56,657 nt of DNA from Clostridia bacterium (GCA_029101305.1 JAQXQS010000168.1:1-56657); one strand, 5' to 3'. Positions 7,941 through 15,525 are shown, counted from the stretch's first letter. Notes: a model not told the origin generated them from the letters alone. Translations and numbers: made by a program.

Positions 7941-9149
7941 TCAATTGTCTACAATATCGCCTCTTCCCATCTCATACAAGAGAAATCCCAGATTCAGCTG
8001 AAAACGGACTTCAAAGCTGGATAAATCCTTTTCTAATATTTCTGACACTTTTCCAATCTTGTAGTTAACCGTATTTCGATGAACAATCAACTCCTGTGCA
8101 GTATCTTTAACACTGCAGTCATGCTTAAGATAGCACCTTAATACATTAACCAGATCCGTATGATTTATTTCATCATATTCATACAATGGAAATACGGTAT
8201 CTCGCATATATTCCAGTACCACATCTTTATCGGTAAGTGTGAGCAACACTTTATAAATCCCCAGATTTTTGTAGAAAAGCAGTTTTCCGGAATCTGTTTT
8301 GATTTCTCCCGGAACATTGCAGGAAGTCAGCAGATCAGCCATCTTTTCTCCAAATCCATAGCTTTTATAGAGCTGCCGGATTCCGTTAACAGGCTTGCTT
8401 ACACTTACAAAAACCTGTTCATTTCCATGGGTTACCAGGCATAATCTATCAAAAATCCGCTCCACTGTTTTCTGGCAGATTTCTGACGGATAATCACATA
8501 AGACCATCAGAATCTGTTTTTCCTGTGCACAGCATAAAATTCCGCTGTAATTGCAGCGCAGATGACTGCTTAAGGTGGAGGCAATCTGCTCCAGGCGCGC
8601 ACCTGTCACCTGACTTTTCTCTTCTTTTACACGGATATTCACAACCGTGTAATCACTTTCTACAAAATAGCCTTTACGCATCAAAGCGGAAACATACAGT
8701 TCTTCCTGTCCAGGACAAAGAAATGCATTGTTTAATGCCGCAGTTACTTCAATGGTATTCTGCTGTTCTTTCGTTATGGCAAAACAAATGATCCGCATGA
8801 TTTCAGCCATGTGGATCTTCCATGGGACACGAAACACCGGAAATCCTTTTTCATTGGCAAAATCAATTACATCCTGGCCGATTTCACTAATATACGGGCC
8901 AATGTTGATCACGATTCCACTTGCATGATTTCTCCAGACTTCTTTTACCAGTCTGAGCAATGTCAGATTTTCATTCAGTCCAAGTCCGGTTGTGAAAGTC
9001 AGCTCCTGTCCCTGAAGGAATTCAGAAATCGTATCACTGTCTACCATATGAGTCCAGGATACCTCATGATCCAGGCCTTGTTCTCCTGCTACCAGCTCCA
9101 TTTCCAGATGCTGTACCTGTTTCATAATCTCACGCAATATTACAGCCAT
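7941..9149 (-). CDS. PucR family transcriptional regulator
   Basis: A 402-residue regulator. The N-terminal PucR domain is recognisable (ELVAGEQGLDHEVSWTHMVD, then GQELTFTTGLGL, with a conserved hydrophobic sensory core to about residue 130). The C-terminal HTH_30 is clear: SVKDTAQELIVHRNTVNYKI near residues 350-372, followed by the usual F-x-h-x-L-x-L-G-F end. Family members activate catabolic genes, often for purines or amino compounds used as nitrogen. The GTG at 9182 has no ribosome site; the ATG at 9149 has AGAAAGG 9 nt upstream and is preferred. It lies between the aminotransferase/dehydrogenase unit and the exporter gene, and a shared motif occurs before all three, so it probably controls them and itself. 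Confidence 0.9.
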   Translation of the reverse strand: MAVILREIMKQVQHLEMELVAGEQGLDHEVSWTHMVDSDTISEFLQGQELTFTTGLGLNENLTLLRLVKEVWRNHASGIVINIGPYISEIGQDVIDFANEKGFPVFRVPWKIHMAEIMRIICFAITKEQQNTIEVTAALNNAFLCPGQEELYVSALMRKGYFVESDYTVVNIRVKEEKSQVTGARLEQIASTLSSHLRCNYSGILCCAQEKQILMVLCDYPSEICQKTVERIFDRLCLVTHGNEQVFVSVSKPVNGIRQLYKSYGFGEKMADLLTSCNVPGEIKTDSGKLLFYKNLGIYKVLLTLTDKDVVLEYMRDTVFPLYEYDEINHTDLVNVLRCYLKHDCSVKDTAQELIVHRNTVNYKIGKVSEILEKDLSSFEVRFQLNLGFLLYEMGRGDIVDN

Positions 9150-9180
9150 TCCCATACGCCTTTCTTTTGTTTCTGATGCC

Positions 9181-9205
9181 ACAATGCCATGGATTGTTCT
9201 GCGGC
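9181..9205 (-). promoter_or_regulatory. Candidate autoregulatory operator of pucR
   Basis: GGATTGTTCTGCGGC (9191-9205) matches the left half and core of the motif found before the aminotransferase and exporter. A separate dyad ACAAT-N7-ATTGT centred on CATG (9181-9197) overlaps it. It lies 42-56 nt upstream of the chosen pucR start. Confidence 0.4.
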
Positions 9206-9240
9206 TATGCTACTCCCACAATCCTTCAATCATGAGGAAT

Positions 9241-9951
9241 CTATACAATTAAGGATATTCCGGATATTAACAAGAGTGCATATGTCAGATTCAGAAATAC
9301 CTTCTGCGAAACTCTCTTCACCAGTTTCTTTCCGATCCAGGTGGCTGCAAATAAGGGCACAATACTTATTAAAATCAGACGGATATCAGCCGGTTCCACC
9401 AGTCCGTTTCGTACCTGCGTAAACATCAGACAGGTGTTTAATACCACCCAGATTGGCGCAACAGTTGCGCGAAATTCTTCTTTATCCTTTAAGACCTGTG
9501 TTGCATAAATCACAAGCAACGCTCCGCCAGATACAAACATTCCATGAATAATTCCTGCCAAAAGTAAAATAATTCCAAGCATAACAGGCGGAAGCTGTTT
9601 CTGGCTGTGGATGCATAGATTCTTCAGGGCAACTGCCACGATCACAATACCGTACATTGTTAAAAGGACTTCTTCTGACTCTACAATCTGGCAGATCTGT
9701 ATGCCGGCAAACATTCCCACCAGCATAAAACAGGACATTTTTATAAATTCTTTCCAGTTAATATGCCTGTATCCGGTCACTGCTATCATCAAACCAGAAA
9801 GCCATGCCATAACATTCAAAACCACTTTCGCATGATCCAGCCCCAGTAAATATACAGATGGCGGCATGGCAAGCACTGTACCTGCAAATCCTGTAATTGC
9901 CTGAATTACATTAGAAACAAACAACACGATCAAAAAAAATAGTTCTCTCAT
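9241..9951 (-). CDS. TauE/SafE family sulfite/sulfonate exporter-like membrane protein
   Basis: A 236-residue integral membrane protein with about eight hydrophobic segments in two similar halves. The first half begins with FVSNVIQAITGFAGTVLAMP; the second has IIHGMFVSGGALLVIYATQ. This two-repeat plan is that of TauE/SafE (DUF81) carriers, which export sulfite, sulfoacetate, isethionate or related organic anions. The start has AAAAGGAAG 6 nt upstream. It is divergent from nothing and lies in line just upstream of pucR, in a locus with a transaminase and Fe-ADH. A natural reading is export of the sulfonated alcohol left after taurine is deaminated. A generic anion carrier is possible. Confidence 0.85.
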   Translation of the reverse strand: MRELFFLIVLFVSNVIQAITGFAGTVLAMPPSVYLLGLDHAKVVLNVMAWLSGLMIAVTGYRHINWKEFIKMSCFMLVGMFAGIQICQIVESEEVLLTMYGIVIVAVALKNLCIHSQKQLPPVMLGIILLLAGIIHGMFVSGGALLVIYATQVLKDKEEFRATVAPIWVVLNTCLMFTQVRNGLVEPADIRLILISIVPLFAATWIGKKLVKRVSQKVFLNLTYALLLISGISLIV

Positions 9952-9973
9952 AACATTCTTCCTTTTCTGTGTC

Positions 9974-9996
9974 GTCTGTTCACCGCAAAACCAATA
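9974..9996 (-). promoter_or_regulatory. Probable PucR operator before the TauE/SafE gene
   Basis: On the plus strand GTCTGTTCACCGCAAAACC... matches the complement of the 7753-7774 dyad at about 18 of 22 positions, including the exact decamer GTTTTGCGGT read on the minus strand. It starts 23 nt upstream of the exporter start codon. Confidence 0.55.
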
Positions 9997-10064
9997 TAAC
10001 TATTCAGCTATGGTGATGTCTGCGTAAGCAGACATGTCCGTTTAGTTATTCGTGTAATAGTTAT
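9996..10064. repeat. Interspersed palindromic repeat with outer arms
   Basis: Outer arms ATAACTATT (9996-10004) and AATAGTTAT (10056-10064) enclose the repeat core TGTCTGC-GTAA-GCAGACA, whose sequence recurs at 40476-40511 and 44341-44377. In RNA it would form a long hairpin in the leader of the TauE/SafE transcript. Confidence 0.6.
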
Positions 10065-10074
10065 AATTTGACTT

Positions 10075-10083
10075 ATTATAGCA
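10075..10083 (-). promoter_or_regulatory. Extended -10 promoter of the TauE/SafE gene
   Basis: TGCTATAAT on the minus strand is a full extended -10 element; the -35 region is poor. Transcription would start near 10068, just before the repeat hairpin. Confidence 0.4.
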
Positions 10084-10106
10084 CTAACGTGTTAAAGAAT
10101 CCACAT

Positions 10107-10137
10107 AAAAATTAATCAAGCTACATACTTCTTGATT
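10107..10137 (-). terminator. Intrinsic terminator after the MATE gene
   Basis: AATCAAG and CTTGATT (7 bp, 10-nt loop) are followed on the minus strand by AATTTTTAT. Confidence 0.65.
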
Positions 10138-10165
10138 CGTTTTTGCCATTCTTTTCCATCTCCTC

Positions 10166-11533
10166 TCAGTTAAGACGATTTACTTTATTTTTCAGAATTT
10201 TCTTTAAGAATTTATAGCCAACCAGGCAGGAAACCGCCTCTGTTATCGGAAATGCCCACCAGATCAGAGAAACTGTGGTCTGCCCATTTCTTACAAAAAT
10301 GGAAAAAATTCTAGCCAGCGGCAAGATGATAACCAGCTGTCGCAAGAGCGAGATGAGCAACGATTCCAGACCACCGTTCAGTGCCTGATAAATCCCCTGA
10401 TATGCCACATTAATTCCTGCAAACAGGAAACTGATGGAAATAATCCGCATCGCACTGATAAAATATTCTCTTGAAGAGCCGGCATTAAATAACGTTGCAA
10501 ATGCCCCTGGGAAAATTTCCGTGATCGCAATTCCCAGTATCATTAATGCGATGGTATACATAAGGCCATATTTGATTCCATCCTGTATTCTCTTTTTGCT
10601 CCGCATTCCATAGGCAAATGCAATGATCGGGGTAATCGCATCCCTAAGGCCAAAGGCAAGGAAAAGAACAAACTGCTGTACTTTATAAAACAGACCATAT
10701 GCAGTCTGTGCAAACGGGCTGAATTTCAGGATCAGGTTCATAGCGTAAACCATAATAGACATTAATGCCTGCGCAATGATTGCTGGAAGTCCAATCGCAT
10801 AGATTTCTTTTATAATGCCGCCCTCCGGCTTCATGTATTTCACTCCATGTTCAAACTCTTTATTCAGTTTTGTATGGAAAATAAACAGTAAAACAGCGGA
10901 CGCCACCTGTCCGATAACGGTTGCATATGCTGCACCTTTTACGCCCATTTCCGGAACCGGTCCGAGACCATAGATCATGATCGGGTCAAGAATTATATTA
11001 ACAACAGCACCTGTAATCTGTCCGATGGTAGAATAAAGGGAACGTCCTGTTGCCTGTAATAACTTTTCAAATAAAGAAAAGAAGACGATTCCAAAGGAGA
11101 TCACACAACAGATTCTGAGATAATCAACTCCCATCTCCAATACTTCCGGATCTACTGTCTGAGATGAAATGTATGCTTTCACCCCAAAGATGCCAAACAG
11201 CAGACATACTGCATAGATGATCACTCCCAGAAACAGACTGTTTCCAGCCACCCTGGCAGCTTTTTTACTGTTTCCCTGTCCCAGTGTCCTTGCCAGAAGC
11301 GCATTGGTTCCTACTCCGGTTCCAACTCCCAGGGCAACCATAAGCATCTGAACCGGGAATACCAGAGTCAGCGCGTTAAGTGCTGCCTCGCTGCCCACTC
11401 TCATGTTTCCTACAAATGCACTGTCTACAATATTATAGACAGCCTGTAATGCCATGGATAAGATCATGGGAATTCCCATCTGGATCATCAGTTTATTCAC
11501 TGGCATATCCTTCATCTTGTTACTTTTCGCCAT
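10166..11533 (-). CDS. MATE family multidrug/sodium antiporter
   Basis: A 455-residue membrane protein with about twelve helices. The N-terminal motif [20 protein letters not shown], followed by AFVGNM, and the repeated second-half motif [19 protein letters not shown] are typical of the MepA/DinF branch of MATE Na+- or H+-coupled drug exporters. The length is normal and the start has GGAGGAG 10 nt upstream. The gene stands alone; its leader carries two tandem intrinsic terminators directly after a strong promoter, so expression is probably controlled by readthrough. The transported compound is unknown. Confidence 0.9.
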   Translation of the reverse strand: MAKSNKMKDMPVNKLMIQMGIPMILSMALQAVYNIVDSAFVGNMRVGSEAALNALTLVFPVQMLMVALGVGTGVGTNALLARTLGQGNSKKAARVAGNSLFLGVIIYAVCLLFGIFGVKAYISSQTVDPEVLEMGVDYLRICCVISFGIVFFSLFEKLLQATGRSLYSTIGQITGAVVNIILDPIMIYGLGPVPEMGVKGAAYATVIGQVASAVLLFIFHTKLNKEFEHGVKYMKPEGGIIKEIYAIGLPAIIAQALMSIMVYAMNLILKFSPFAQTAYGLFYKVQQFVLFLAFGLRDAITPIIAFAYGMRSKKRIQDGIKYGLMYTIALMILGIAITEIFPGAFATLFNAGSSREYFISAMRIISISFLFAGINVAYQGIYQALNGGLESLLISLLRQLVIILPLARIFSIFVRNGQTTVSLIWWAFPITEAVSCLVGYKFLKKILKNKVNRLN

Positions 11534-11560
11534 TTTGTTATAACTCCTCCTTTTTCTGCA

Positions 11561-11618
11561 TAAAAAAAGTGTGCACTTATCATATAAGCCGGACTTACGC
11601 TGATAAGCAACACACTTT
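11561..11618 (-). terminator. Leader terminator 2 of the MATE transcript (attenuator)
   Basis: The stem pairs GTGTG with CACAC and, nested, CTTATCA with TGATAAG; it is followed on the minus strand by seven T. The loop holds CAGCGTAAGTCC, identical to the loop of terminator 1. It ends about 27 nt before the MATE start codon. Confidence 0.65.
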
Positions 11619-11630
11619 CTAATGGCAAAT

Positions 11631-11680
11631 ATAAAAAAACGAATAGCAAAAACTGGACTTACGCTGGTTCGCTACTCGTT
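11631..11680 (-). terminator. Leader terminator 1 of the MATE transcript (attenuator)
   Basis: The arms AACGAATAGC (11638-11647) and GCTACTCGTT (11671-11680) pair with one mismatch and are followed on the minus strand by seven T. It begins right at the predicted 5' end of the mRNA and its loop contains CAGCGTAAGTCC. Confidence 0.65.
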
Positions 11681-11687
11681 TGTGTTT

Positions 11688-11716
11688 ATTATATTTCCTG
11701 ATTCAAAAAAAGTCAA
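11688..11716 (-). promoter_or_regulatory. Strong sigma-A promoter of the MATE gene
   Basis: TTGACT (11711-11716) and TATAAT (11688-11693) are 17 nt apart on the minus strand. The predicted start near 11681 leaves a leader of about 148 nt. The rest of the 11534-11962 gap holds this leader, the promoter below and no other gene I can support. Confidence 0.75.
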
Positions 11717-11900
11717 ACAAATTTTTTCTTACGTTCAATACAGATTCCATCTGTCACATACAGAAAACAAGTCAAAACGAAAAGAACTGGTAAAACAATA
11801 TTCGGCTTTACAAGGGACGTTTCTGCTCTGGAAACAATAAACAAAGTCATTCCAATACATGATTTCCCAGCATTATTTTTTACAAAACCAGCCCGGAATA

Positions 11901-11909
11901 TGTTATAAT
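11901..11909 (+). promoter_or_regulatory. Promoter of the Asp/Ser-rich protein gene
   Basis: TGTTATAAT is an extended -10 element; TTTACA about 19 nt upstream of it is a plausible but wide -35. Confidence 0.5.
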
Positions 11910-11962
11910 GGGAACATCTATTGAATAATCGTTGAAAAAGACATTTACGAGGTGTGATATTT

Positions 11963-12454
11963 ATGAAATACAAAGACGAGTTCCACATAGCGTCTACTGC
12001 AATTTTACTTAGCGTGGCCATGGCTGGGATTTCCATTGTGGTTCCCAAGGACAGCCGTGTCCCCACAGCCAAAACTACTTTAACGGAGGCCCCGGAGACA
12101 GCCGCTGAAGCAGAAGCTGCACAGCAGGCTGAATTTCCTATTTACAGCCAGGACAGTAACTATGATGATTCTTCTGATTACAGCCAGGATGACTCATCCT
12201 ATGATAATAGCGATAGTTCCGATACATCGGACAGCGAAGATTCCGAAAGTGACCAGATCACTTATCCAACGGATGACTCATCTGATGGATCTGGCGACGA
12301 TTCCTCCAATCTTCCTGATTACACAGAAGATCCTTCTGAAGACTATGGACAGGATGATGGTGACAACTCAGATTCCGGAGAGGACAGCTCTGACTCCGGA
12401 GAAGATATTTCTGGAGAAGATACTTCTGAAGAAGATATTGAATACTATGAATAG
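11963..12454 (+). CDS. Small Asp/Ser-rich exported or surface protein, no family recognised
   Basis: A 163-residue protein beginning MKYKDEFHIASTAILLSVAMAG, a single hydrophobic N-terminal segment that could be a signal peptide or anchor. From about residue 40 on it is low-complexity and very acidic: runs of D, S, E and Y (for example SSDTSDSEDSESD) with no cysteine or known domain. The start at 11963 has GAGGTG 8 nt upstream; the in-frame GTG at 11954 overlaps that site. It has its own promoter and terminator. Such SD-rich tails resemble wall-spanning or calcium-binding spacers, but nothing here shows a function. Confidence 0.65.
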   Translation: MKYKDEFHIASTAILLSVAMAGISIVVPKDSRVPTAKTTLTEAPETAAEAEAAQQAEFPIYSQDSNYDDSSDYSQDDSSYDNSDSSDTSDSEDSESDQITYPTDDSSDGSGDDSSNLPDYTEDPSEDYGQDDGDNSDSGEDSSDSGEDISGEDTSEEDIEYYE

Positions 12455-12463
12455 CTGATAATC

Positions 12464-12508
12464 TTTTATGTAATAGGAGATTCCAACAGAATTTCTTATT
12501 ACATAAAA
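12464..12508 (+). terminator. Terminator-like hairpin after the Asp/Ser-rich gene
   Basis: TTTTATGTAATA pairs with TATTACATAAAA (12 bp) with an inner GGA/TCC extension. Its A- and T-rich ends allow use on either strand. Confidence 0.6.
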
Positions 12509-12572
12509 AATCCCCAACATAAGGTTTCCTTACAAATGCCAGAATTGCTGCAGAAACCCTACGTTGGGGATT
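12509..12572. terminator. Bidirectional terminator between convergent genes
   Basis: AATCCCCAAC pairs with GTTGGGGATT and inner GGTTTC with GAAACC. TTTCATTTTTT follows on the plus strand and TTTTTTATG on the minus strand, serving the Nudix gene too. Confidence 0.7.
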
Positions 12573-12624
12573 TCATTTTTTATTATTTTTATTGTTTTCT
12601 TATTCTTGTTTTTCTCATTCCAGA

Positions 12625-13239
12625 TTATTTTATCTGGTTCAAAAATGCAAAGGGCTCTTTATCCTCCAGAAAATGCATCAGCATATATGCTGTCATAATT
12701 GCCACATTCTCTTCCTTCAGGATTCGCTTTACCTCTTCTTTGTCAGCCAGAACTACCTCTATCTCCTCTGTATCCTCCTGAGCCTTGGAACTGATCTCGC
12801 CACTGGCATATCCATATACAGTTGCACAGGATTCATCTGTCATTCCCACGGTAGTAAAGTATGGCTTCTGATATGCTTCTGCTACCGGAATAGGCTCCAG
12901 CTTCAGCCCTGTCTCTTCATACATCTCCCGGATGGCACCTTCATGGTAATTCTCACCGGGCTCTACAAGTCCAGCTGGAAATTCATAAATATAGTCTCCC
13001 AAAGTATAACGATATTGACGGATCAGAACAATTTTGTCATGTTTTTCGCCATAAATGCTGTAAATAATCACACCATCCGGATTATTCTTCCTGGTAACCA
13101 TTTTCAGGCTGTCCACATCCTTAGCCCGGGAAGCTACGAAATAATTTACCGGTGTATTATGGACGCTGGTAGCTTTTACATTGTAAAGGTTTACATAACG
13201 ATTATCGGTCTGCTTGGTAATGCTGTTGATTTTTCCCAT
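12625..13239 (-). CDS. Nudix hydrolase, ADP-ribose pyrophosphatase-like
   Basis: A 204-residue Nudix protein. The Nudix box GX5EX7REUXEEXGU is complete: GLVEPGE, then REMYEETGL near residues 90-111. The preceding YRYTLGDYIYEFPAG is the substrate-binding strand typical of ADP-sugar diphosphatases (NudF/YqkG class). These enzymes hydrolyse ADP-ribose or related nucleotide sugars with Mg2+ in the cytoplasm. The N-terminal 45 residues are not typical of the shortest members. The start has GAGG upstream. It stands alone, convergent with the Asp/Ser-rich gene. The exact substrate is not resolvable from sequence. Confidence 0.87.
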   Translation of the reverse strand: MGKINSITKQTDNRYVNLYNVKATSVHNTPVNYFVASRAKDVDSLKMVTRKNNPDGVIIYSIYGEKHDKIVLIRQYRYTLGDYIYEFPAGLVEPGENYHEGAIREMYEETGLKLEPIPVAEAYQKPYFTTVGMTDESCATVYGYASGEISSKAQEDTEEIEVVLADKEEVKRILKEENVAIMTAYMLMHFLEDKEPFAFLNQIK

Positions 13240-13308
13240 ATTAGGAACCTCTTTTCATCATTCATCACTGTCCACCCGGGGAAATTTCCTCTGCTGACAG
13301 CGTGGGTA

Positions 13309-13944
13309 TCAGTCACCGCGGAGAACCACGCGGATTCTCTTATAAATAAAGAACACGATCACTGAAGTCAGTGTGTATTTAAATAAGTTGAATGGTACAA
13401 GGATCATAATTGCAAAAGTAAGAAGGTTGGTCACACCGCTGTGTACAGCTGCTCCCATCTCAATAAACGCCTCAATAGGCATTCCAAATGCTTTCCCATA
13501 TGCAGGAAGCAGGACAAATGCATTCACAAAGCATGCAAGAACCGTAGTAAGAACAACACCTGCTGCCATACCTGCTACTGCGTGCGCTCTTGTCTTCTTA
13601 TGCTGGTAACGGTAAATAAGACCTGCCGGAACTACATAGGAACAGCCGAAAAGAAAGTTTGCAATATCTCCTACGCCTGCTGTCACCGTACCCTTGGTTA
13701 CCAGATGTACCAGAATCTTCACCAGCTCGATCAGCATACCTGCTACCGGCCCCATCGCAAAAGAACCGATCAGTGCCGGAATCTCTGAAAAATCCAGCTG
13801 ATAAAATGATGGTGCAAGAAATGGAAGCGGTATCTCAAAATTCATCAAAACACCTGCTACTGCTCCAAGCATTGCCACCTGGGCAATGGTTCTGGTACGG
13901 CTTCTTTCCATTACGTTTCCATTTCTGATTACTTGTTCGCTCAT
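13309..13944 (-). CDS. ribU: Riboflavin ECF transporter substrate-binding (S) component RibU
   Basis: A 211-residue membrane protein with about six helices. The motif FYQLDFSEIPALIGSFAMGP and the following GMLIELVKILVHL are typical of the RibU family S component, which binds riboflavin and joins a shared EcfAA'T energy module (not in this window). ATG 13944 has AAGGAG 8 nt upstream, while the ATG at 13950 is only 2 nt from it. An FMN riboswitch with its own terminator lies upstream, which independently supports flavin uptake. A MITE-like element is inserted between the riboswitch terminator and the ribosome site. It supplies flavin that the ApbE/FMN_bind locus further right would consume. Confidence 0.92.
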   Translation of the reverse strand: MSEQVIRNGNVMERSRTRTIAQVAMLGAVAGVLMNFEIPLPFLAPSFYQLDFSEIPALIGSFAMGPVAGMLIELVKILVHLVTKGTVTAGVGDIANFLFGCSYVVPAGLIYRYQHKKTRAHAVAGMAAGVVLTTVLACFVNAFVLLPAYGKAFGMPIEAFIEMGAAVHSGVTNLLTFAIMILVPFNLFKYTLTSVIVFFIYKRIRVVLRGD

Positions 13945-13970
13945 ACTCATCGCTCCTTAAATTATAATAT

Positions 13971-14117
13971 TGTAACTGTTCAGAGCCAAGCGGATTTATG
14001 TACAAAAGTGTGAATCATGCTTGCATGAATGAACACTTTTGTACATAAATCCATTTGGCGGATACGCCACACCGACGAAATGCAAAGCATTTTGGAGGTT
14101 GGCTCTGAACAGTTACA
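13971..14117. mobile_element. MITE-like element inserted in the ribU leader
   Basis: A 147-bp element has perfect 19-bp terminal inverted repeats (TGTAACTGTTCAGAGCCAA at 13971-13989, complement at 14099-14117). The 6-bp direct repeat TAATAT flanks both ends (13965-13970 and 14118-14123), as expected for a target-site duplication. Inside is a second perfect 20-bp inverted repeat (13992-14011 with 14033-14052). Shorter hairpins follow (GGCG-GATA-CGCC; AAATGC-AAA-GCATTT). It has no coding capacity, so it would need a transposase from elsewhere. Confidence 0.75.
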
Positions 14118-14235
14118 TAATATTTAAAGAAAATTTCTGCAAGTATGTGATTAAATGACCTGTACATTTCTCTCATCGAAATATTGTTTCTCAAAACAAC
14201 ATCATTTTCAAAATGTAGCAAAGTACTTTCAACCA

Positions 14236-14263
14236 CAAAAAGCCCCGGAATCTCTTCCGGGGC
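14236..14263 (-). terminator. Riboswitch terminator of ribU
   Basis: GCCCCGGAA pairs with TTCCGGGGC through a 4-nt loop and is followed by TTTTTG on the minus strand. The CCCCGGAA arm can instead pair with the CTTCGGGG at the 5' end of the FMN aptamer, giving the on/off switch. Confidence 0.85.
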
Positions 14264-14310
14264 AGTGAGCACGTACAAATAACTATCAACTTATCTGATT
14301 ATTCTGCGCG

Positions 14311-14484
14311 TTCTTCTCTCATCCAGACTGTACTGTCGGTTTTGGAATCTCACCAAATCAGCCGCCAAAGCGGGTCGCGGACTATACCGCCGGTAGGGAA
14401 TTTCGAAATCCGAAAATGAAGGTTCAACGCTTTCTATATCAAAAACGCGTTTCCCTCAAGGACTTGATCACCCTGCCCCGAAGA
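14311..14484 (-). promoter_or_regulatory. FMN riboswitch (RFN element)
   Basis: The minus strand carries the conserved RFN blocks in order: CTTCGGGGCAGGGTGA (near 14484), AATTCCCTACCGGCGGTATA, GTCCGCGACCCGC, GATTTGGTGAGATTCCAAAA, CCGACAGTACAGTCTGGATG and GAGAAG (near 14311). It binds FMN and turns off ribU when flavin is abundant. The P2 loop, between GGGTGA and AATTCCC, is enlarged by about 60 nt containing small hairpins (TCAAG-TC-CTTGA; AACGC...GCGTT). Everything between 13945 and 14563 is leader: riboswitch, terminator, MITE and promoter. Confidence 0.93.
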
Positions 14485-14505
14485 AATTTTCTTTGTTCAT
14501 GGTGG

Positions 14506-14534
14506 ATTATACTATATATAAATGCACATTTCAA
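14506..14534 (-). promoter_or_regulatory. Sigma-A promoter of ribU
   Basis: TTGAAA (14529-14534) and TATAAT (14506-14511) are separated by 17 nt on the minus strand, with the start of transcription just before the riboswitch. Confidence 0.75.
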
Positions 14535-14563
14535 TAGGTTTTTGGTAAATATAGAATTTATAT

Positions 14564-15469
14564 TCATTCTATTCTTTTTTCCACCACATGTACATCCATC
14601 TGGGGATAGGGAATGGAAATTCCATTTGCATCAAAGGCTTCTTTAATCTTCTCATTCAGACGCCATTTCGTGTTCCAGTACTTATCTGTTGGAACCCACA
14701 CACGAAGTCCCATGATTACCGCGCTGTCAGCCAGTTCATCCACAAATACCAGCATATCCTTATTGGACTTTGTGCCTGGATCTTCCTGCAGAATATGCTG
14801 CAAAAGCTTCTTGGCTTTTTTGATATCCGAATCATAGGAAATTCCTACTTTAATTTCCAGGTTCCGCAGATTGCGGGCAGTTACATTAATGATCGTACTG
14901 TTGGACAATTTTCCATTTGGAATGATCACATGTTTATTGTCAATGGTGATCAGTGTGGTGTAAAACATCTCGATTTTATAAACTGTCCCTTCTGTACCAC
15001 CACTTTGATCCTGAATGATGTAATCTCCAATCTGAAATGGTTTGAACAGAAGTAACATCACTCCGCCAGCCAGATTCTCCAGGCCACCCTGCAGGGCAAG
15101 ACCGATGGTTACACCGGCGGTTCCAAGAAGAGCCGCTACCGAGGATTCTTTTACCCCGAAATTAGTAGCAATATTAAAAATCAATATGAGATAAAGCAGG
15201 AATTTACCAAAGGAGCAGATAAACTGGGCCACACCCTTGTCGATTCCGGTTTTTTCCATGGATTTTCTGGCTACCTTAAGAAACCATTTGATCAGCTTCG
15301 TTCCCACGTAGAACGCAACTATAGAAAGAACGACTTTCATCCCGAAACTGATCAGATCTGGAATATGACCATTAAAGTAAGTTTTAATCTGATCCCAGTT
15401 GGAGCTTACTTTATTCACTGTATCCTGCACAGTTTCCTGAACTGCGTTTTCTATTACCTGTCCTTCCAA
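14564..15469 (-). CDS. mscS: Small-conductance mechanosensitive channel (MscS family)
   Basis: About 301 residues. Three N-terminal hydrophobic helices end in the glycine/alanine-rich pore helix (AALLGTAGVTIGLALQGGLENLAGG), followed by the beta domain (FKPFQIGDYI, then VIIPNGKLSNSTIIN) and a C-terminal alpha/beta region. This is the core MscS plan, a membrane channel that opens on osmotic downshock. The longest frame starts at a GTG (15499) without a ribosome site; TTG at 15469 has AGGAG about 8 nt upstream and is preferred. An Asn/Gln-rich cytosolic or periplasmic stretch precedes the first helix. The gene stands between the DUF1294 gene and the ribU promoter. Confidence 0.9.
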   Translation of the reverse strand: MEGQVIENAVQETVQDTVNKVSSNWDQIKTYFNGHIPDLISFGMKVVLSIVAFYVGTKLIKWFLKVARKSMEKTGIDKGVAQFICSFGKFLLYLILIFNIATNFGVKESSVAALLGTAGVTIGLALQGGLENLAGGVMLLLFKPFQIGDYIIQDQSGGTEGTVYKIEMFYTTLITIDNKHVIIPNGKLSNSTIINVTARNLRNLEIKVGISYDSDIKKAKKLLQHILQEDPGTKSNKDMLVFVDELADSAVIMGLRVWVPTDKYWNTKWRLNEKIKEAFDANGISIPYPQMDVHVVEKRIE

Positions 15470-15525
15470 ATTCTCATCTCCTGTTTTCCACAGACACACT
15501 CTTATTTTCTGAGGTTATCCACCAT

